From Diprion similis (taxonomy: Eukaryota; Arthropoda; Insecta; Hymenoptera; Diprionidae), in assembly GCF_021155765.1 (NCBI RefSeq), contig NC_060107.1, positions 3,607,501 to 3,671,500 of the forward strand: a DNA stretch of 64,000 bases, read 5' to 3'. Below the pieces are notes generated by a model, which was not told where the DNA came from, ran no database searches, and was given only the letters and a program-made list of their open reading frames with translations. This document shows positions 12,438 through 25,687 of the stretch, one piece after another. The position numbers and the translations under genes are program-made. Positions within the stretch are counted from its first letter, which is position 1. Each line of letters starts with the position of its first letter.

Positions 12438-12689
12438 CTTCTCTTCTTGTAAGGCACAGCTAAGAATGAATTGGTAGGACTGTCCGAGTAAAAAATTAGA
12501 AGTGAATGAAAAAAAAAAAAATAGAAAAAAAAGAGGTTCAAAAAATCTCCGGCAATAATCGAAATCAGGGTAATAAAAAACCATAATGCTAGATTTTTGA
12601 AATGAGCCGAGGAACATTAGAATTGCATAAAAACACCAGACTTTGGTTATTTTTAAGGTTTTGATTGTAATTTCTTTTTTTTAAATAGG

Positions 12690-13160
12690 AGTGTTGTTGA
12701 AGTTCTAAATTTGAAAAGTTCTGACAACGCGTTGTTACGAATTATTTGGTGGCGAAACTTGAAGTAAAGGAATCGAACTATTACCAAACAACAGAGTTTT
12801 GAATCGGAAACTCGACGAGTCAAAATTCTGATGTGCAGAAATTCTGAAAAATAAGTTTCGATGAAGTGAAATTCCGAAAGTTAAAATATACTTACAGAGC
12901 GTAGTTTTCGCAACGAGAGTCTTTAAACAATAAGAAAAACCGAAAATAAGAATGACCTGGATTCCGAACGTAAAAATATCGAAAATCTAAAACAAAGAAT
13001 GATTAAAGATGGTGAAATTTAACCGATCCAAAAATTCATTCAACTGAAAATCTTGGATCATTCGGAATTTCTATGTTTCGTCAAAGTTTGATTTTTTCAC
13101 TTCAAGTTTCGCCGCCAAAAAACTTCAGAATTTCAACCCCACCTTCAAACTTCAAACTGT
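12690..13160. repeat. Degenerate inverted-repeat element
   Basis: A left arm around 12,700-12,790 (TGGTGGCGAAACTTGAAGTA) and a right arm around 13,085-13,155 (CACTTCAAGTTTCGCCGCCA) are inverted copies flanking about 300 bp of GAAATTC-rich sequence. Probably an old foldback element. Boundaries are approximate. Confidence 0.5.
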
Positions 13161-14040
13161 TATCGATGTGATTGCTTGGGTTGTTCGAATTCGTTCAGAT
13201 TCTTTAAACTTTTATCGCAATAGTAAAGATTTTCCTCCACATTTCCTCTCTTCCCTAACTTTTGACTCGGACTATACCCCCCTGATTCGTCTTGAAGAGA
13301 GGATCACGCGCTTCCACGACTCAAGAGAGGCGGTGGATCGGAACTCTCTAATGCAGCAGCAGCAGCAACCTTCTAATTTCCTCCAACCGTAGGTAGTATA
13401 GCATCGCAATTAATGTTTCGGAGGTAACAATTAAAAATCCCGTTATTATTATCATTATAATCATAAGCTATAAATATCACGTGAGTTAGGAGATGAAAAT
13501 ATCGCTTTATAAAAATAATAATAATAATTCTCTCTTGTTTTCAACCGCGGTTGCTTATCGTGACGCAAGGTCTCAAATTCCTATATCGTCCTTCAAATCT
13601 GACATAAATTTTTATATATTATAATATTTATAGGTTACACACGTTATTAAAGCGCGAAGGATTTTAAAACGGGAAAAGAGATGTAAAGAAAAAAAAAAAA
13701 AGAAAAAATTATCAGCCGAAAAAAAAGAAATATAAAACTAAACTAAACTAATTAAACCAAACTAACCATCGCGCGTTCCATTTGAGTATCCTGCGCATGT
13801 GTTTCGTTACTTGGCAAACATGCCCGACTTCCGAAACTAGTTCGTGGCGCGGGGTTAGGCTTAGACATTATCATCGTCTGTTGGAACAGAGAGTTAACAA
13901 TTTTCTTTCAAATCATTGAACAAACATTGAAGTAAGAAGATGAGACTGGGTAATGAAACTGGGTAACCCCTTTTACTCGAAATTATGCCGTCTTTGCTTT
14001 GCTTTGCTTTGCTTTGCTTTGTCATGTTCCATCCTGGCTC

Positions 14041-14078
<38 letters not shown>

Positions 14079-14909
14079 ACGAAAACCGAATCTTCGCAGC
14101 GATTGCAAATTCTAGGTCGCTACAACAATTAGACGAATAATCCATGCACACGATATTTTGTTCCTTGATTCGAATAATTCAAGGACAAGCATTATTATTA
14201 CAGGTATATAAACGAAACGCGCATTGCCGGTCGTAAAACTATTGGGAAAAAAAACCAGAAATAATGGTGAAAAAAAAAAAAACCTAGTAAAAATAAATAA
14301 AGGTGAGAGGGAAATGAAGGTGAAATAATAATACAAAGATTAGAACGACAAACGAAAAGTTAAACGAAGTGGAGGGGAAAAAGGAAAAAAAAAAAACACA
14401 CACACACACACACACATCTCGCAAGATTCGATTTACATATCGATAAATGTCACAGAGAAACACGATTCACTATGCACGTGTATGATAATAATGATAATAA
14501 TAATAAAAAAAGAAACGCGCATTGTACTTCCGCCGCCCCCCCCCCCCCCCCCATGCCGCAAGTTTTATTTTCGAATCTAAGCGGTCTGTTTTTTCGAACT
14601 TTTGTTATTTATTTTATTTTTTTTTTTACCATGTAATTTCCCGCTGCGCGAAAATCGTCACCGTTATAATACGTTGTACGACCGGGTTTGTCATATGACG
14701 TCACAGCTAGCGTCATATCTATACGTATACGTCTATTATACTATATAGCGCATGACGGATCAATCCGCGGAAGTGAATGAATATTCATGATTTGGATACG
14801 TATGTATATATATATATGTATATATGTATGTATGTATGTATGCATACAATCCATTCGATCAGCGAGATATCGTATATATCTATAATTATACGAAGAGAAA
14901 GAAATAATG

Positions 14910-14953
<44 letters not shown>

Positions 14954-15196
14954 AAGAACCGGTGGGAAAAATTTGAATGGAATGAAAAGAATTAAGAGAA
15001 AAAAAAAAGGAATCATAGAAAAAAATAAAAAAACAACTCCAACAAAACGAGAAAAAAAAAAGAAAGAAAAGGAAATCATCTCTGTAATATTATCGTTTAT
15101 AATGATTTACCGAAGAAGATAAAAGTATAAAAAAGTAAATCGATAAAAATATTGAAGCGGGGGAAAGAAAATAATTTCAAAATTCTTCTATGTCAT

Positions 15197-15233
<37 letters not shown>

Positions 15234-15783
15234 GAAGAAATTATCAAGGTCATATTTTTTCGTTTGTACTCATAGATGAATGTATATAATATATATGTAT
15301 ACATACACTTATACTTAAATACAGACATATTATTATAATGTAATGTGTATAATAATAATATAATGTGTATGTAAAACGTAGCTGCAGAAGAATTTTTCGG
15401 GTCGTTGAAACGCGCTTTCGAGCTGTGATTGATTAATTCTTTGCACTCGTGCTTATGCGTTCGGTTGTGTAGTAGTATTATTATAATAAACCGATTAGAA
15501 AGGACAGATCTGAATATTTTTGTGACGCGTCAGGAAACCTTGATTTATAGTTCTAATACCAGGAGTAAGTATTAATATTTTAATATAAGTATAGATCATA
15601 TCTTCGATCTATATTATATTCTTTCGAGGCGAGGCGTAAGAAATGAAAAAGTAGAATTTTTATAGGTCAAAGATCAATACGTATTACGTAATCGTAATTA
15701 TTTATCCACCAACTAGGATGTCGTTCGTTACGTTGTCTAGAAATTCCTTAAATTCATTCTCACGTAAATACTCGTATTTATAA

Positions 15784-15836
<53 letters not shown>

Positions 15837-17795
15837 TATATATTTATAGTTTATAAATCACACAGATCGACAAAAAAAGATGAAAAAAAAAAAAAGTCAA
15901 ATTCTTTTTTAAATTTATATTCAAACGAATAAATTTTTATTCTATGCATTCCATTGATGACAAAAATTTGTATCCGCACTACTTACAAAAGTTTGTTTCA
16001 GTCTTTATCTAATGAAACTGTTTTTTTTTTTTTCCTCTTACTTTTCCAACTTACGTGGACAAAATTAAATCAATACTTTTTTTAATCACTGTTATAGATA
16101 CATAACGTTTATTATTATTCATATCACTTTGTTATTGTTCATTATCATTATTGTCTAAACAATTTCACTTTCTACGAACGAAAGAAAACGTGACAAAGAA
16201 ATAAAAATAAATAAATAAATAAATAAATAAACAAACAAATAATTGAACGAAACAGATTTTTCTATACATTTATCTTTTTCCGCCACAAATTTTACTACTA
16301 CTTTGCCAGAGAAAGTGGCAACTTCTTATCGAAATTCCATCTCGGTTTTATTAAATTTTTATTCTACAACAACATCGACATCAACGTATGTTTGTACGCA
16401 TATGTGTATGTATGTATCATAGATATAATTACTACATACACCGATTCGATTTCGTAAAAAACGATCAAGTTTATTTCCTAATAATCACCTCGATTCAAAA
16501 TAACAATGAATTTTACAATGCACGAAAGTTTCGACAACGTGTGATGCAATTTCAAGTTTTATTATTATTGTTATTTTCTTTCTTTCTTTTTTTCGTGACC
16601 GTTTATCGTTCCCGATAATTTTTATCCCCCCCTCCCCCCCCCCCCCCCCCCCACTGCTACCCTTCTTCGACCATATTTTTAAAATCGGAAGAAAAAAAAA
16701 AAACGAAAATTTTACTAGCGCGAGGAGAAATTTCTTTCTTACAATTGCAAGATAATAATAATATTCATTATGAACGAGCATGACGAGCTTGTATAATATA
16801 TGTTTATTTCTTTTATTCTTCTTCTTCTTCTTCTTCTTTTATGACTTCCTGTCATTTTCGATGACAAAATTTTTTTGTCGTATTATTTACACATAAATAC
16901 TATTATAACAATAAGTCCCTAACTGCTTGCTTGGAGCGTTTATGAGATTATAGATATTATCAAACATTTTTATATGACGGCCGTCATGTGATTCTTGCCG
17001 AGGTGGGTCACGGTCTCATGTGTGTAAATTTTATTATCCGCTTTCTTTCCTTATACCTCCTCACCTCTGCATTTACTATATATATATATATAAATTATGC
17101 ACGTATACATACCTGTATACACCTACACTATAATATATATATATATACATATACATATACATACGTTATTATTACTCAAGTTAAAAAAGATTAGATTTTA
17201 TTTTTAATGTGTTTACTAAACAAAAGATTCCATAGATATTAGGTATGAATCATAAGTGAAATGGGTGTATCGTTAGAATAACTTTTTTCAAATACTGTTT
17301 TGGGGGGGGGGGGGGGGGGGGGGGGGGAGGGGGAAGAAAAAACGGCACTGCACGAGTAACCAACAATTCAGTGTGATTATTAGACAGTGTCAACGATAGA
17401 CATTAGTAACGAATGTCATCACCTCCACCTCTACCTCCACCATATCCATATCCATATCCATCGACTTCATAGTTGCACGTATTTTGATCCGGGTGTCGTC
17501 ATATGCCACGTGACAAATAGCACGAAAGCAATTTCAGGCTAGCGTTAACCAATCCATAATATCCTACTGGCTGTAGGTATATGTCAATCCATCTACCTAC
17601 ATACCTGATATTATTAATAGTTATAAATCACGGGCGATGTGTAATAAATTTTTGTTGAAGTTGGGCAAAAATTGAAAATAGAAGATGTGAAGAAAAATAC
17701 TACGATAACGAAAAACGCGCGCTCTTAATGGCGCTTATATTAGACATTATACAACAACTTGCTCGTCGTCGTCTTTTACGTGGCGATGACTATTT

Positions 17796-17830
<35 letters not shown>

Positions 17831-18084
17831 CATCGAAGAGAAGTGAGAATTGAGTAAGATGGGAGTTTTAACAGCTTCTCGAAGAACGTTACATATATTT
17901 ATATCTATGTACATTTGTAATAACTCAGGATTTTTCGTGACAATTACGTGGCGAAAATAACCCGTTGAATTAATGAGAATCAACTGAGTCATTAAATGAA
18001 ATGATGAGAAATAATGGAAAAATAACTGAATTATGAATGATTAAGTTAAGTTGATTTGAATTAGCTTGGTGTTAAAAATTTTAT
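13161..18084. other. Simple-repeat-rich non-coding spacer
   Basis: No supported gene. It contains (TTTGC)n at 13,991-14,022, (GA)n at 14,042-14,079 and 14,912-14,949, and (CA)n at about 14,397-14,416. There are C runs at 14,536-14,552 and 16,624-16,652, TA tracts near 15,199-15,232 and 15,785-15,840, and a 26-base pure G run at 17,302-17,327. A long T run lies at about 17,801-17,830. Open frames over these stretches encode low-complexity peptides only. Confidence 0.6.
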
Positions 18085-18450
18085 TGAAAAAAATTAATTT
18101 GTTAGTAATAGGAAATACACGAAAGAATGAAATGCAATTTTTTGAAAATAACTTGGATTGAAATAAATTATCGAGAATTGTCGAGGAGAAGATTGAAATT
18201 CGTGAATTGAAATGAATCGAAGAAATTTATCTGAATGAAAAAGATGAATTTGAAACAATGAAATTGTGTTGAAACGAAAAAAAATTAATTTGTAATTATC
18301 AGGAAATACAGAAAAGAACGAATTGCAATTTTTCGTAACTCATTTAAATTGAAATGAATCATCAAGAATTGTCGAGAAAAAGATTGAAATTCATTCAATC
18401 GAACTGCATCAAGTTGAATCGAAGAAATTTGTCTAAATGAAAAAAAAAAA
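18085..18450. repeat. ~191-bp direct tandem duplication, diverged
   Basis: The segment starting AAAAAATTAATTTGT at about 18,088 recurs at about 18,279 in the same orientation. Matching blocks follow in order: GGAAATACA...GAAAGAA, GCAATTTTT, GAATTGTCGAG, AGATTGAAATTC, and GAATCGAAGAAATTT. Two diverged copies with no coding signature. Confidence 0.65.
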
Positions 18451-18563
18451 AAAAATGAAATTTGAAATAAAAAAAAAAAAGATTAAGTTGAAATAATTCA
18501 AGCATGAATTTAAATTAAATTTATCGCGTCATTAAAATCTAGAGTTATTTCCATCCATTTATA

Positions 18564-18860
18564 TTAAGGGACTTTTGAGTATAAAAGATTCGTAAAAGTG
18601 ATCGATTTTTTGTCGAGAAAATCTCTTTGACTCTGAACCAACCGTATGTTGTAGAGTAGGAAAAAGAAGTCGGGCAAATCGTTGACTCTAATAGCTAGCG
18701 ATCGTCTCCTCTTCTTCACCTTTGCCTCTTCTCTGCCATGATCGTGATATTGCCTCATCGACATTAGAGATCCATCCTCATCCTCATCCCATTGTTCCTG
18801 CAGGATTGCGCAAAGTGTATTTCTGAGAATGCTCGGCAATCGACAACGCAGTTCGTTCAA
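18564..18860 (-). other. Possible unrecognised minus-strand exon
   Basis: An open stretch that reads less AT-biased than its surroundings; the translation includes LPSILRNTLCAILQEQWDED and then a basic run KVKKRRRSLAIR. I do not recognise a family and no flanking splice pair is convincing. It may be part of a transcribed but non-coding region. Confidence 0.15.
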
Positions 18861-20396
18861 TGCCGATCACGTTTCACGATAAGTTAGCGTAACGTTTAAT
18901 CGTAAGGATTTGAGCATGCGGCTTAAGGGGAAACCCGATATTTTTTTTTTTTTTTTTCCCCCACCTTCATCGTCTTCGACTTTTTCGGAAATTCAATAAA
19001 CCGTAATAAAACGAGACATGCTCGAACACTTAAATTCGAATTCAAAGTCATTCTGAAATCAAAAAAATAAATAATTTTTTTCACCCCCCCCCCCCCCCCC
19101 CCTTCCCAAAACGGTAATTTCTTTTTTTTTAACAATTTATTTAACTGATCAATGTTTTTTTTTTATTCGTATTGATGTTTTTTTTTTGTTTTTTTTTTTT
19201 TTTATCTCAATCGGTATATCTTCCCGAATACATCAAGAATCTGTAATTTTTTTTTAATCAAAATTCGAAATTGAAAAGTTAAAGTAAATAAAAAAAAGTG
19301 AAAACGTTATGAATTTTTAAATTTTTTTTCGAATTTGAACTGCATTGTTAAGATATATGAAACCCTGTGCCTTCAAAAAAAAAAAACGAAAATCAAACTC
19401 ACTAAATAAATTATATTAATTATGCCACTTTAATTTTCGTTGAAATATTTTTGGTTTTGGCCACAAAATTTATGTAATTTTAGTTTCTCAATTTTCACAA
19501 ATGTCGCATTCATTGTCAGAATATCATCACTTCAGAAGCTCCGGGCTTACCGGGAAGAGTAAAAGAAATGTGAAATAAAAAAATTGAAATGCTTTTTAGA
19601 GCTAGAAAAACTATATTAAAAACTAGGATCAAATCTAAGAGGACGAGTGTCAGACTCTAATCGAACTGACGTGGAATGCCCCATATATAGATACACAAAG
19701 TAACTCTCATACCAAATGAAATTTTCGTCGAAGGTTATTTATTGCATAAAAACGCACACACGGAATAAAAATAAAAGAAAAGGAAAGGAAAAAAAGAACG
19801 TCTTCGCACATCGACTGTTATATACGTAAAAAGCGATTATAGAAAGCCTGGAGCAAATTTTTCGCGAATTCGTTGATGGACAGTTATTATACTATACATA
19901 GTACAGATAGGTTTTAAAGGTCTTTGTATGGACATATCGGCGTACGGAATGCGTTGAACAAGCTTGCGCAAGAATCGTGATGAACGATTGAACGATCAAT
20001 TCCGCTTCCGGAATCCCTCTTCGTAATTTTTGCACTCAAGCTTGCCGCGCCGCACAGAGCCGGATGATTGACCAATGCCACTTGACCTTTATCCGCGCGC
20101 AAACGCCAGGAAGAAAAGTCATAGAGGTTGGTATAGGAATAGATAGAGTAGGGGGGGAGCTACAGGCTCTCGCGCAAGTGGAAGCTAGAAAAAGAAAGAA
20201 GATGAAAGGTAGCTACCCTTCTCTCTCTCTCTCTCTCTGTCTAATGGCGCATGCGCATTACGATCATACAATCATCCGTGGCCCAACGTTAATCGAATTT
20301 TGAACCAAGTTCAGCTCACGGTCTTTCATACAGGTCTTGTAACGTTGATTTCGATGTGGATCTCTTAAGGTGTATATAAAGACTCGTTGTACACCT
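18861..20396. other. Non-coding spacer with a lone repeat terminus
   Basis: Long T/A runs, a C run at about 19,085-19,102, and at 19,661-19,690 one end of the ATATGGGGCATTCCACG family (here CTGACGTGGAATGCCCCATA). A short (CT)n lies at about 20,218-20,237. No supported gene. Confidence 0.45.
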
Positions 20397-21140
20397 CGAA
20401 AACGCGGGGATGCAAAACTCCTATACCGCTCAAGGGATCAGAGTGGAACTTGGGCAGTTAATGTCGTATTTTGGCAAAAAGTGGAGCGACTTGTTACTTT
20501 TTCAAAATTTGGAAAAAAATTTTACAGATTGGTTACCACCCACAGAAATTGGCCACATTTTTGCAGTTGCACCGGATGGATCGAACTATCCGGTATGATA
20601 CCACTCGGCGGTGATGAAACACAGATTTTGAGCCCAGTTCCATGAGATTTGATGGTGAAATGACGAAGTGGCAGCTGATCTGGTTTTCGATTATGAAGAA
20701 CACCGAAATCTCATTTTGGCGACATTTGTTACCGATCTTTCACGCCTGCCGGTAATTTTTTACCGACATTACAAGCATACATTACCGGCATGCGCGTAAT
20801 GTCGGTAACAAATGTCGTCAAAATGAGATTTCGGTGTACTTCGTAATCGAAAACCAGATCAGCTGCCATTTCGTCATTTCACCATCAAATCTCATGGAAC
20901 TGGGCCCAAAATGTGTCTTTCATCACCGCCGAGTGGCATCATACCGGATAGTTCGATCCATTCAGTGCAACTGTGAAAATTTGGCCAATTTCTATGGGTG
21001 GTAACCAATCTGTGAAATTTATTTCCAAATTTTTAAAAAGTAAAAAGACGATCCACTTTTTGCCAAAATAAGGCATCAATTGCCCAAGTTCCACTCTGAT
21101 CCCTTGAGCGGTATAGGAGTTTTGAATCACCACGTTTTCG
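20397..21140. repeat. 744-bp near-perfect palindrome (foldback element)
   Basis: Left arm 20,397 to about 20,760 and right arm about 20,785-21,140 are inverted copies over essentially their whole length, leaving a loop of only a few tens of bases. Paired blocks include AAAACTCCTATACCGCTCAA, TTTTACAGATTGGTTACCAC, CATGAGATTTGATGG and GAAATCTCATTTTG. The outer ends are CGAAAACG on the left and CGTTTTCG on the right. Each arm carries a short open frame (QNSYTAQGIRVELGQLM), but I recognise no protein family. Probably a large-TIR non-autonomous element; a transcript would fold into a long hairpin RNA. Confidence 0.9.
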
Positions 21141-22646
21141 TTTAAAAACCAATGTCGGTGGAAATATAATACTTTGATTACAAGAAAATATAATACAAGT
21201 GATCCTATGATAAGAGAGAGCAAGAGCAAAAGAAAAAAAAAAAGAGGTTAAATTTTCTGGTTAGAAATTATTTATCGTCGTCTGCGATGTACTGTTTCTA
21301 GGATTTTACAAATTTTGAATCGTGCTTGGAAATGGTACTCTTTCACATTTACCGAACGACCTCCACGTCTGCTTTAAAATTATACATTCTAACTATTCTA
21401 ATTTATGATAATACTGAAATCTTAATTATATTATACATATCTCAAGTTCACAAGGAATATATTTAATCATTTGTATCTCACACGTTCATTTCACTTATTG
21501 TAATGACAGGTTAAGGTTGATTGTTGCTAGCTGTTTATCAGCTGATGATTTATTTTCCCCGCCATATTGCAATCAGCAAAAGAGTCGTATTTTCTAGGTT
21601 AGGTTTAATCAGAGAGTTTACTTGCACCGCATAGCAACAAAGCCAGAATAACCGACACGTAGCTGCCGTCAATATTAAAATGGTTTGCAAAATTCCTTCG
21701 CTCAGATCTTCAGGTACCAAAAACGGAAAAACAATTCCAACCACAACCCAGAGAACAGTAAAAACCACAACAGCAACGGATGACGCAACAAATTTCGCGA
21801 ATTTTTGTTCTCCAGAGATGAAAATCGCTCGCACGGCTACAGCGGAATACAAATGGCCTTCTAAATTCTGAATCCTTTTTAACTTCCTTTATGATACATC
21901 GTATCATGAACTTCCAAATAAATTGTATATATACACATAAAAAGCGTGAGAAATACTTTTTCAAAATATATTTCATCGTCGCGTGATTATGTGAGAAACA
22001 AAATATCAACTTTTTTTTTCTTATGTAAGGAAATCGGTCAAGTTTCCTCGACGTGACTGTAGATTTTTCGTTACACCTTTAATCTGAGACATAATATGAT
22101 GATGATATTTTTTTTTTTTTGTTTTAATCGTCGTACGTGTGACGTTTCACGGAAGTCCTGATAACATATCGAATTACGATGACGCAATGACAAAACGTCG
22201 CTGATAGTTAATTGTGAGACCTCGTGACTATAGTCAGTCAGTCTTATCACTTGCAAATGGTTTTACATCCTTATATACCTTTATTATTATTATTATTATA
22301 TTTTCTATCTCTTCTCTTTTTCTTTCTGGATTTTCGTCGTTAAGGTATTACGTTTATCCATACTGCGATCCATACGTATAAGGTGAATAAAAATAGTCAA
22401 CGTGTGCCGACTTGTGAGTGAGACGAGAAGTTCACCGCCTCTCACCTTTCTGCTCTGGCATTATTGTATTAGGTAGGTAGGTAGGTAGGTAGGTAGGTAG
22501 GTAGGTAGGTACAACCTAGAGCCAAGGCCGTGTCTACAGATCGCGAATTATAACCACGTGAGGAGTTGAGGAGGAGGCTGTAAGTCTGCATCATGCTCAT
22601 CCAGTTGGATTTAGAAAAAGCGTGTGCTGATCCTGATACTTCTCAA
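21141..22646. other. Non-coding spacer with (AGGT)10
   Basis: AT-rich, with a clean (AGGT)n tetranucleotide array of 40 bases at 22,471-22,510. The open frames at 21,550-22,009 are hydrophobic but give no recognisable family on either strand. I see no supported gene. Confidence 0.45.
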
Positions 22647-22772
22647 TATATATGGGGCATTCCACGTCCGAGATAATTTTTGGTCGGTGAGAACATCGTA
22701 CTAAAAAATTATCAAAATCGAAGGGGTTGAGATACATGGACTGCTAATTTGACGTGGAATGACCCATATTAT
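22647..22772. repeat. Short ATATGGGG-family inverted-repeat element
   Basis: About 125 bp bounded by ATATATGGGGCATTCCACGT on the left (22,647) and TTTGACGTGGAATGACCCAT on the right (ends about 22,770). The ends are inverted copies of about 20 bp. Too short to code; a minimal MITE-like member of the family. Confidence 0.7.
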
Positions 22773-22982
22773 ATACATATATAATTCTAACGATATAAGA
22801 AGACCATCTTCAAGATAGATCCGGTTCTCTCTCTCTTTCTCTCTCTCTCTTGCAAGTGAATTGACGACGACGATATTATGACTCGGCTTCATTATTCCTA
22901 TCATCGCCTTTTTGGCGGTTTGTTATGAGTGCAGAAATCGGTGCCAGGATTTTCGAAAAGGATTTTTGGAAAAACATTCGAC

Positions 22983-23110
22983 ATATATATGAGACGTTCC
23001 ATTTTTTTTTTTTAATTTTTAAGTATGGTGTACCGTGTGGGTACAAAAAAAAAAACATCTTCAGCGAGTTTTAGATTTTTTGGATCTTGGGTTTGATTTT
23101 TGTTGCTCCG

Positions 23111-23158
<48 letters not shown>

Positions 23159-23617
23159 TAACTCGACAATTTTTTATTGAAGAACGAAAATTTTCAGATC
23201 AAGATGAAAGTGGATAATCTTCTGGTTTAGAAGTTAAAGTAAGAAAAACCGAATGTAATATAAATTAGACTTTTTAAAATTTTATATTTAATTCGATTTT
23301 TCACACTCTTTCGTTATTTCTTTCGCCTGTAGCTTCTAAACCAAAATCTTGCTGTCCACTTTCAACAAGGATTTCGCGAGAAAATTTTTAAATCAATCGA
23401 CTGAAGCTATTCGTTTGAAAATTGGATTTTCGTGCTTTTAAGAACAGTAAAAATCACAATCCTACGACGGTAGAAAAAACTCTAAAACTCGACGAAGGAC
23501 GATTTTTTCCAAATTCCGCACCATATTTAAAAATGAAGAAAAAGAAGAAACAAAAAAACCAATCACCCGGTGGTGAGGGTCGGACGTAGGTCGGCTTGGA
23601 ATAGAATGCCTCATATG
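22983..23617. repeat. ATATGGGG-family hairpin element, ~635 bp
   Basis: The left end ATATATGAGACGTTCCATTT and right end GGAATAGAATGCCTCATATG are inverted. Inner inverted pairs continue (TTTTTAAGTATGGTG with CACCATATTTAAAAA; GCGAGTTTTAGA with TCTAAAACTCGAC; GTTTAGAAG with CTTCTAAAC), so the whole element folds back. The left arm includes a 45-base A run at 23,111-23,155. No coding content. Confidence 0.75.
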
Positions 23618-23777
23618 CATACACATAATTATATCATAATACATCTTTTTTGGAAAACTTTCCAAATATACATATATACCTATATATACATTTTTATCAT
23701 TCGTCTTTTTTTTTAGAAACCTTGCAAAAATCATTATTATAAACACTCGTGTGTACGTATAAATAATATAATTATGT

Positions 23778-23820
<43 letters not shown>

Positions 23821-24141
23821 GTGGCGATTAGGTATACATGTACGTTGTACGTACATATTATATATGGCTATATGGCTTCAATCTGCGGTAATAAACCAGG
23901 AAATATTAAAAGTAAATATAATAATATTACGCTCAGCATCAGCGGATAACCACCACCTCATATATCCTCGGCATATAATATTATACACTATCTTATATAC
24001 ATAATACGATATCGATGAACGATACCTAACTAATCATTATATCAATTTTATTTTTGTGTATTGTTGTGTGTGTGTGTGTGTGTGTGTTTTTTTTTCCTCC
24101 TTTCATTTTATTTTTACCTTTGCGCCATGGCCGATTATACT

Positions 24142-24211
<70 letters not shown>

Positions 24212-24800
24212 CATTAGAATTTATTACATATACACACATACAAGGATTTATATTTGATATTATAAAATATAATTTTTACAATATTGCTCGAGTATGATCG
24301 TGATTTTTTTTTTTTTTTTTTTTCCTTTTCTTCGTTGCCGTTTGTGCGATTTTTTTTTGTCTTCCCTTTTCCGTTTCACGTTATTCGTCCGTTTTCTCGT
24401 AAGTTACTATATTAATACTGTAACCTGTGATTTTTTATACACAGAATTTAATTTTGAATTGTACATTTTTTTTTTTTTTTTTTTGTCGTTTTCGTTCTCG
24501 TCTTCTTTCCTCCCCCCCCCCGTTTAATTTGATTTTATTTCTATCGATTTAACTTTCAATCGAAACGCCTTTCTACAGATCAACGACCCATGACTGTAGT
24601 ATCGATCTAGACCTTCTTTTTATTCAAAAGTTGAAAAGTCAGTTTTTATATAAATATGTGTATATATATATATATATATATAGGTATGAGGTATGACTGC
24701 TTTAAAACATATTCCATGTTTGTGTAGATATATACGTGACAAATTTATTTACTCATTATTGGAATATGTACGTTATAGATTTTTATTATAAACATACCGT
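23618..24800. other. Microsatellite-rich spacer
   Basis: Contains (AAT)n at about 23,781-23,818, (GT)n at 24,066-24,087, a ~60-base AT run at 24,145-24,204 and T runs at 24,303-24,323 and 24,467-24,484. Frames here translate only to low-complexity Ile/Tyr or Phe peptides. No supported gene. Confidence 0.6.
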
Positions 24801-24801
24801 A

Positions 24802-25488
24802 CATATGGGGTATTCCACGCCAATTCGACCAGTGTTAAGACCCGACTATCTCAAAATCGTGTCATGTTTTTTTCTAACATTCTACTCGGTAAAAAATGCG
24901 ACCTGAATTTTTTTCAAATTTTTTTTTATCAAACCGTTCAGTTTTTATGAATACTTGAAATCGATAGCGAATACCCATTTTTTAAAATCTGAAAAAAAAT
25001 TCTCAAAAATCCAGTGAATGTCACAGAACACCCCTTCGTCAAGGAAAACGTGGGACGAATTTTTTTCTAATTTTTTTCTTAACACCTAATTCGGAATTTT
25101 TATATTTTCAAACCCAAAAATAACGCAGGATCAAATCGTAAGCGTCAAATGAGGGTCAATTTACTTGCAAATGTTCGGTTTCACCAATTCGATAATGCGC
25201 CACTCTAGTCAGTGAAGATAATTTTGGATTTAAAAATTTTAAAAATTTCGAATTAGGTGATAAAAAAGAAATGGAAAAAAAATTCGTCCCACGTTTTCCT
25301 TAACGGTCCGGGGGGGGGGGGGGGGGGGGGGGGGTAGCGTTTTGCGTCATTCGGTGAGTTTATGAGAATTTTTTCAGACTTAAAAAAATGGGTATTCGCA
25401 ATTTACTTGAAATATTTATAAAAAATGAACTAATTTTTAGATGGTCAGGGTTTAACACTGGTCAAGTTGGCGTGTAATACCCCATATA
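24802..25488. repeat. ATATGGGG-family hairpin element, ~687 bp
   Basis: The best-preserved member. The left end ATATGGGGTATTCCACGCCA runs on to CGACCAGTGTTAA; the right end is TTAACACTGGTCAAGTTGGC then GTGTAATACCCCATAT, its inverted copy. Inner arms also pair (GGAAAACGTGGGACGAATTT at about 25,042 with AAATTCGTCCCACGTTTTCC at about 25,280). A 25-base pure G run (25,310-25,334) sits in the right half without a C-run partner. No open frame of note. Confidence 0.85.
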
Positions 25489-25639
25489 CATAAACGTATA
25501 TTATCATATCGTAGAATTGGAAGAATAAATAATAGGTACATCTGTTATACAAAATTGATGAATGAAGCTTTTATATAAACTAATGATAAACTTTCTAACG
25601 CCGAATGGCGTTCACTGTAAGCCTTTATTCTTCATACTG

Positions 25640-25687
<48 letters not shown>

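Noticed and set aside
14741..15122. Frames encoding Arg-Glu or Ser-Leu repeats
   Set aside because: Readings of the (GA)n/(CT)n microsatellite and adjacent A runs.
22471..22510. Regular short repeat, considered as CRISPR or telomere-like
   Set aside because: Plain (AGGT)n tetranucleotide without spacers; not the TTAGG telomere unit.
24026..24257. Long Ile/Tyr frames on both strands
   Set aside because: Translations of an AT dinucleotide run; no protein content.
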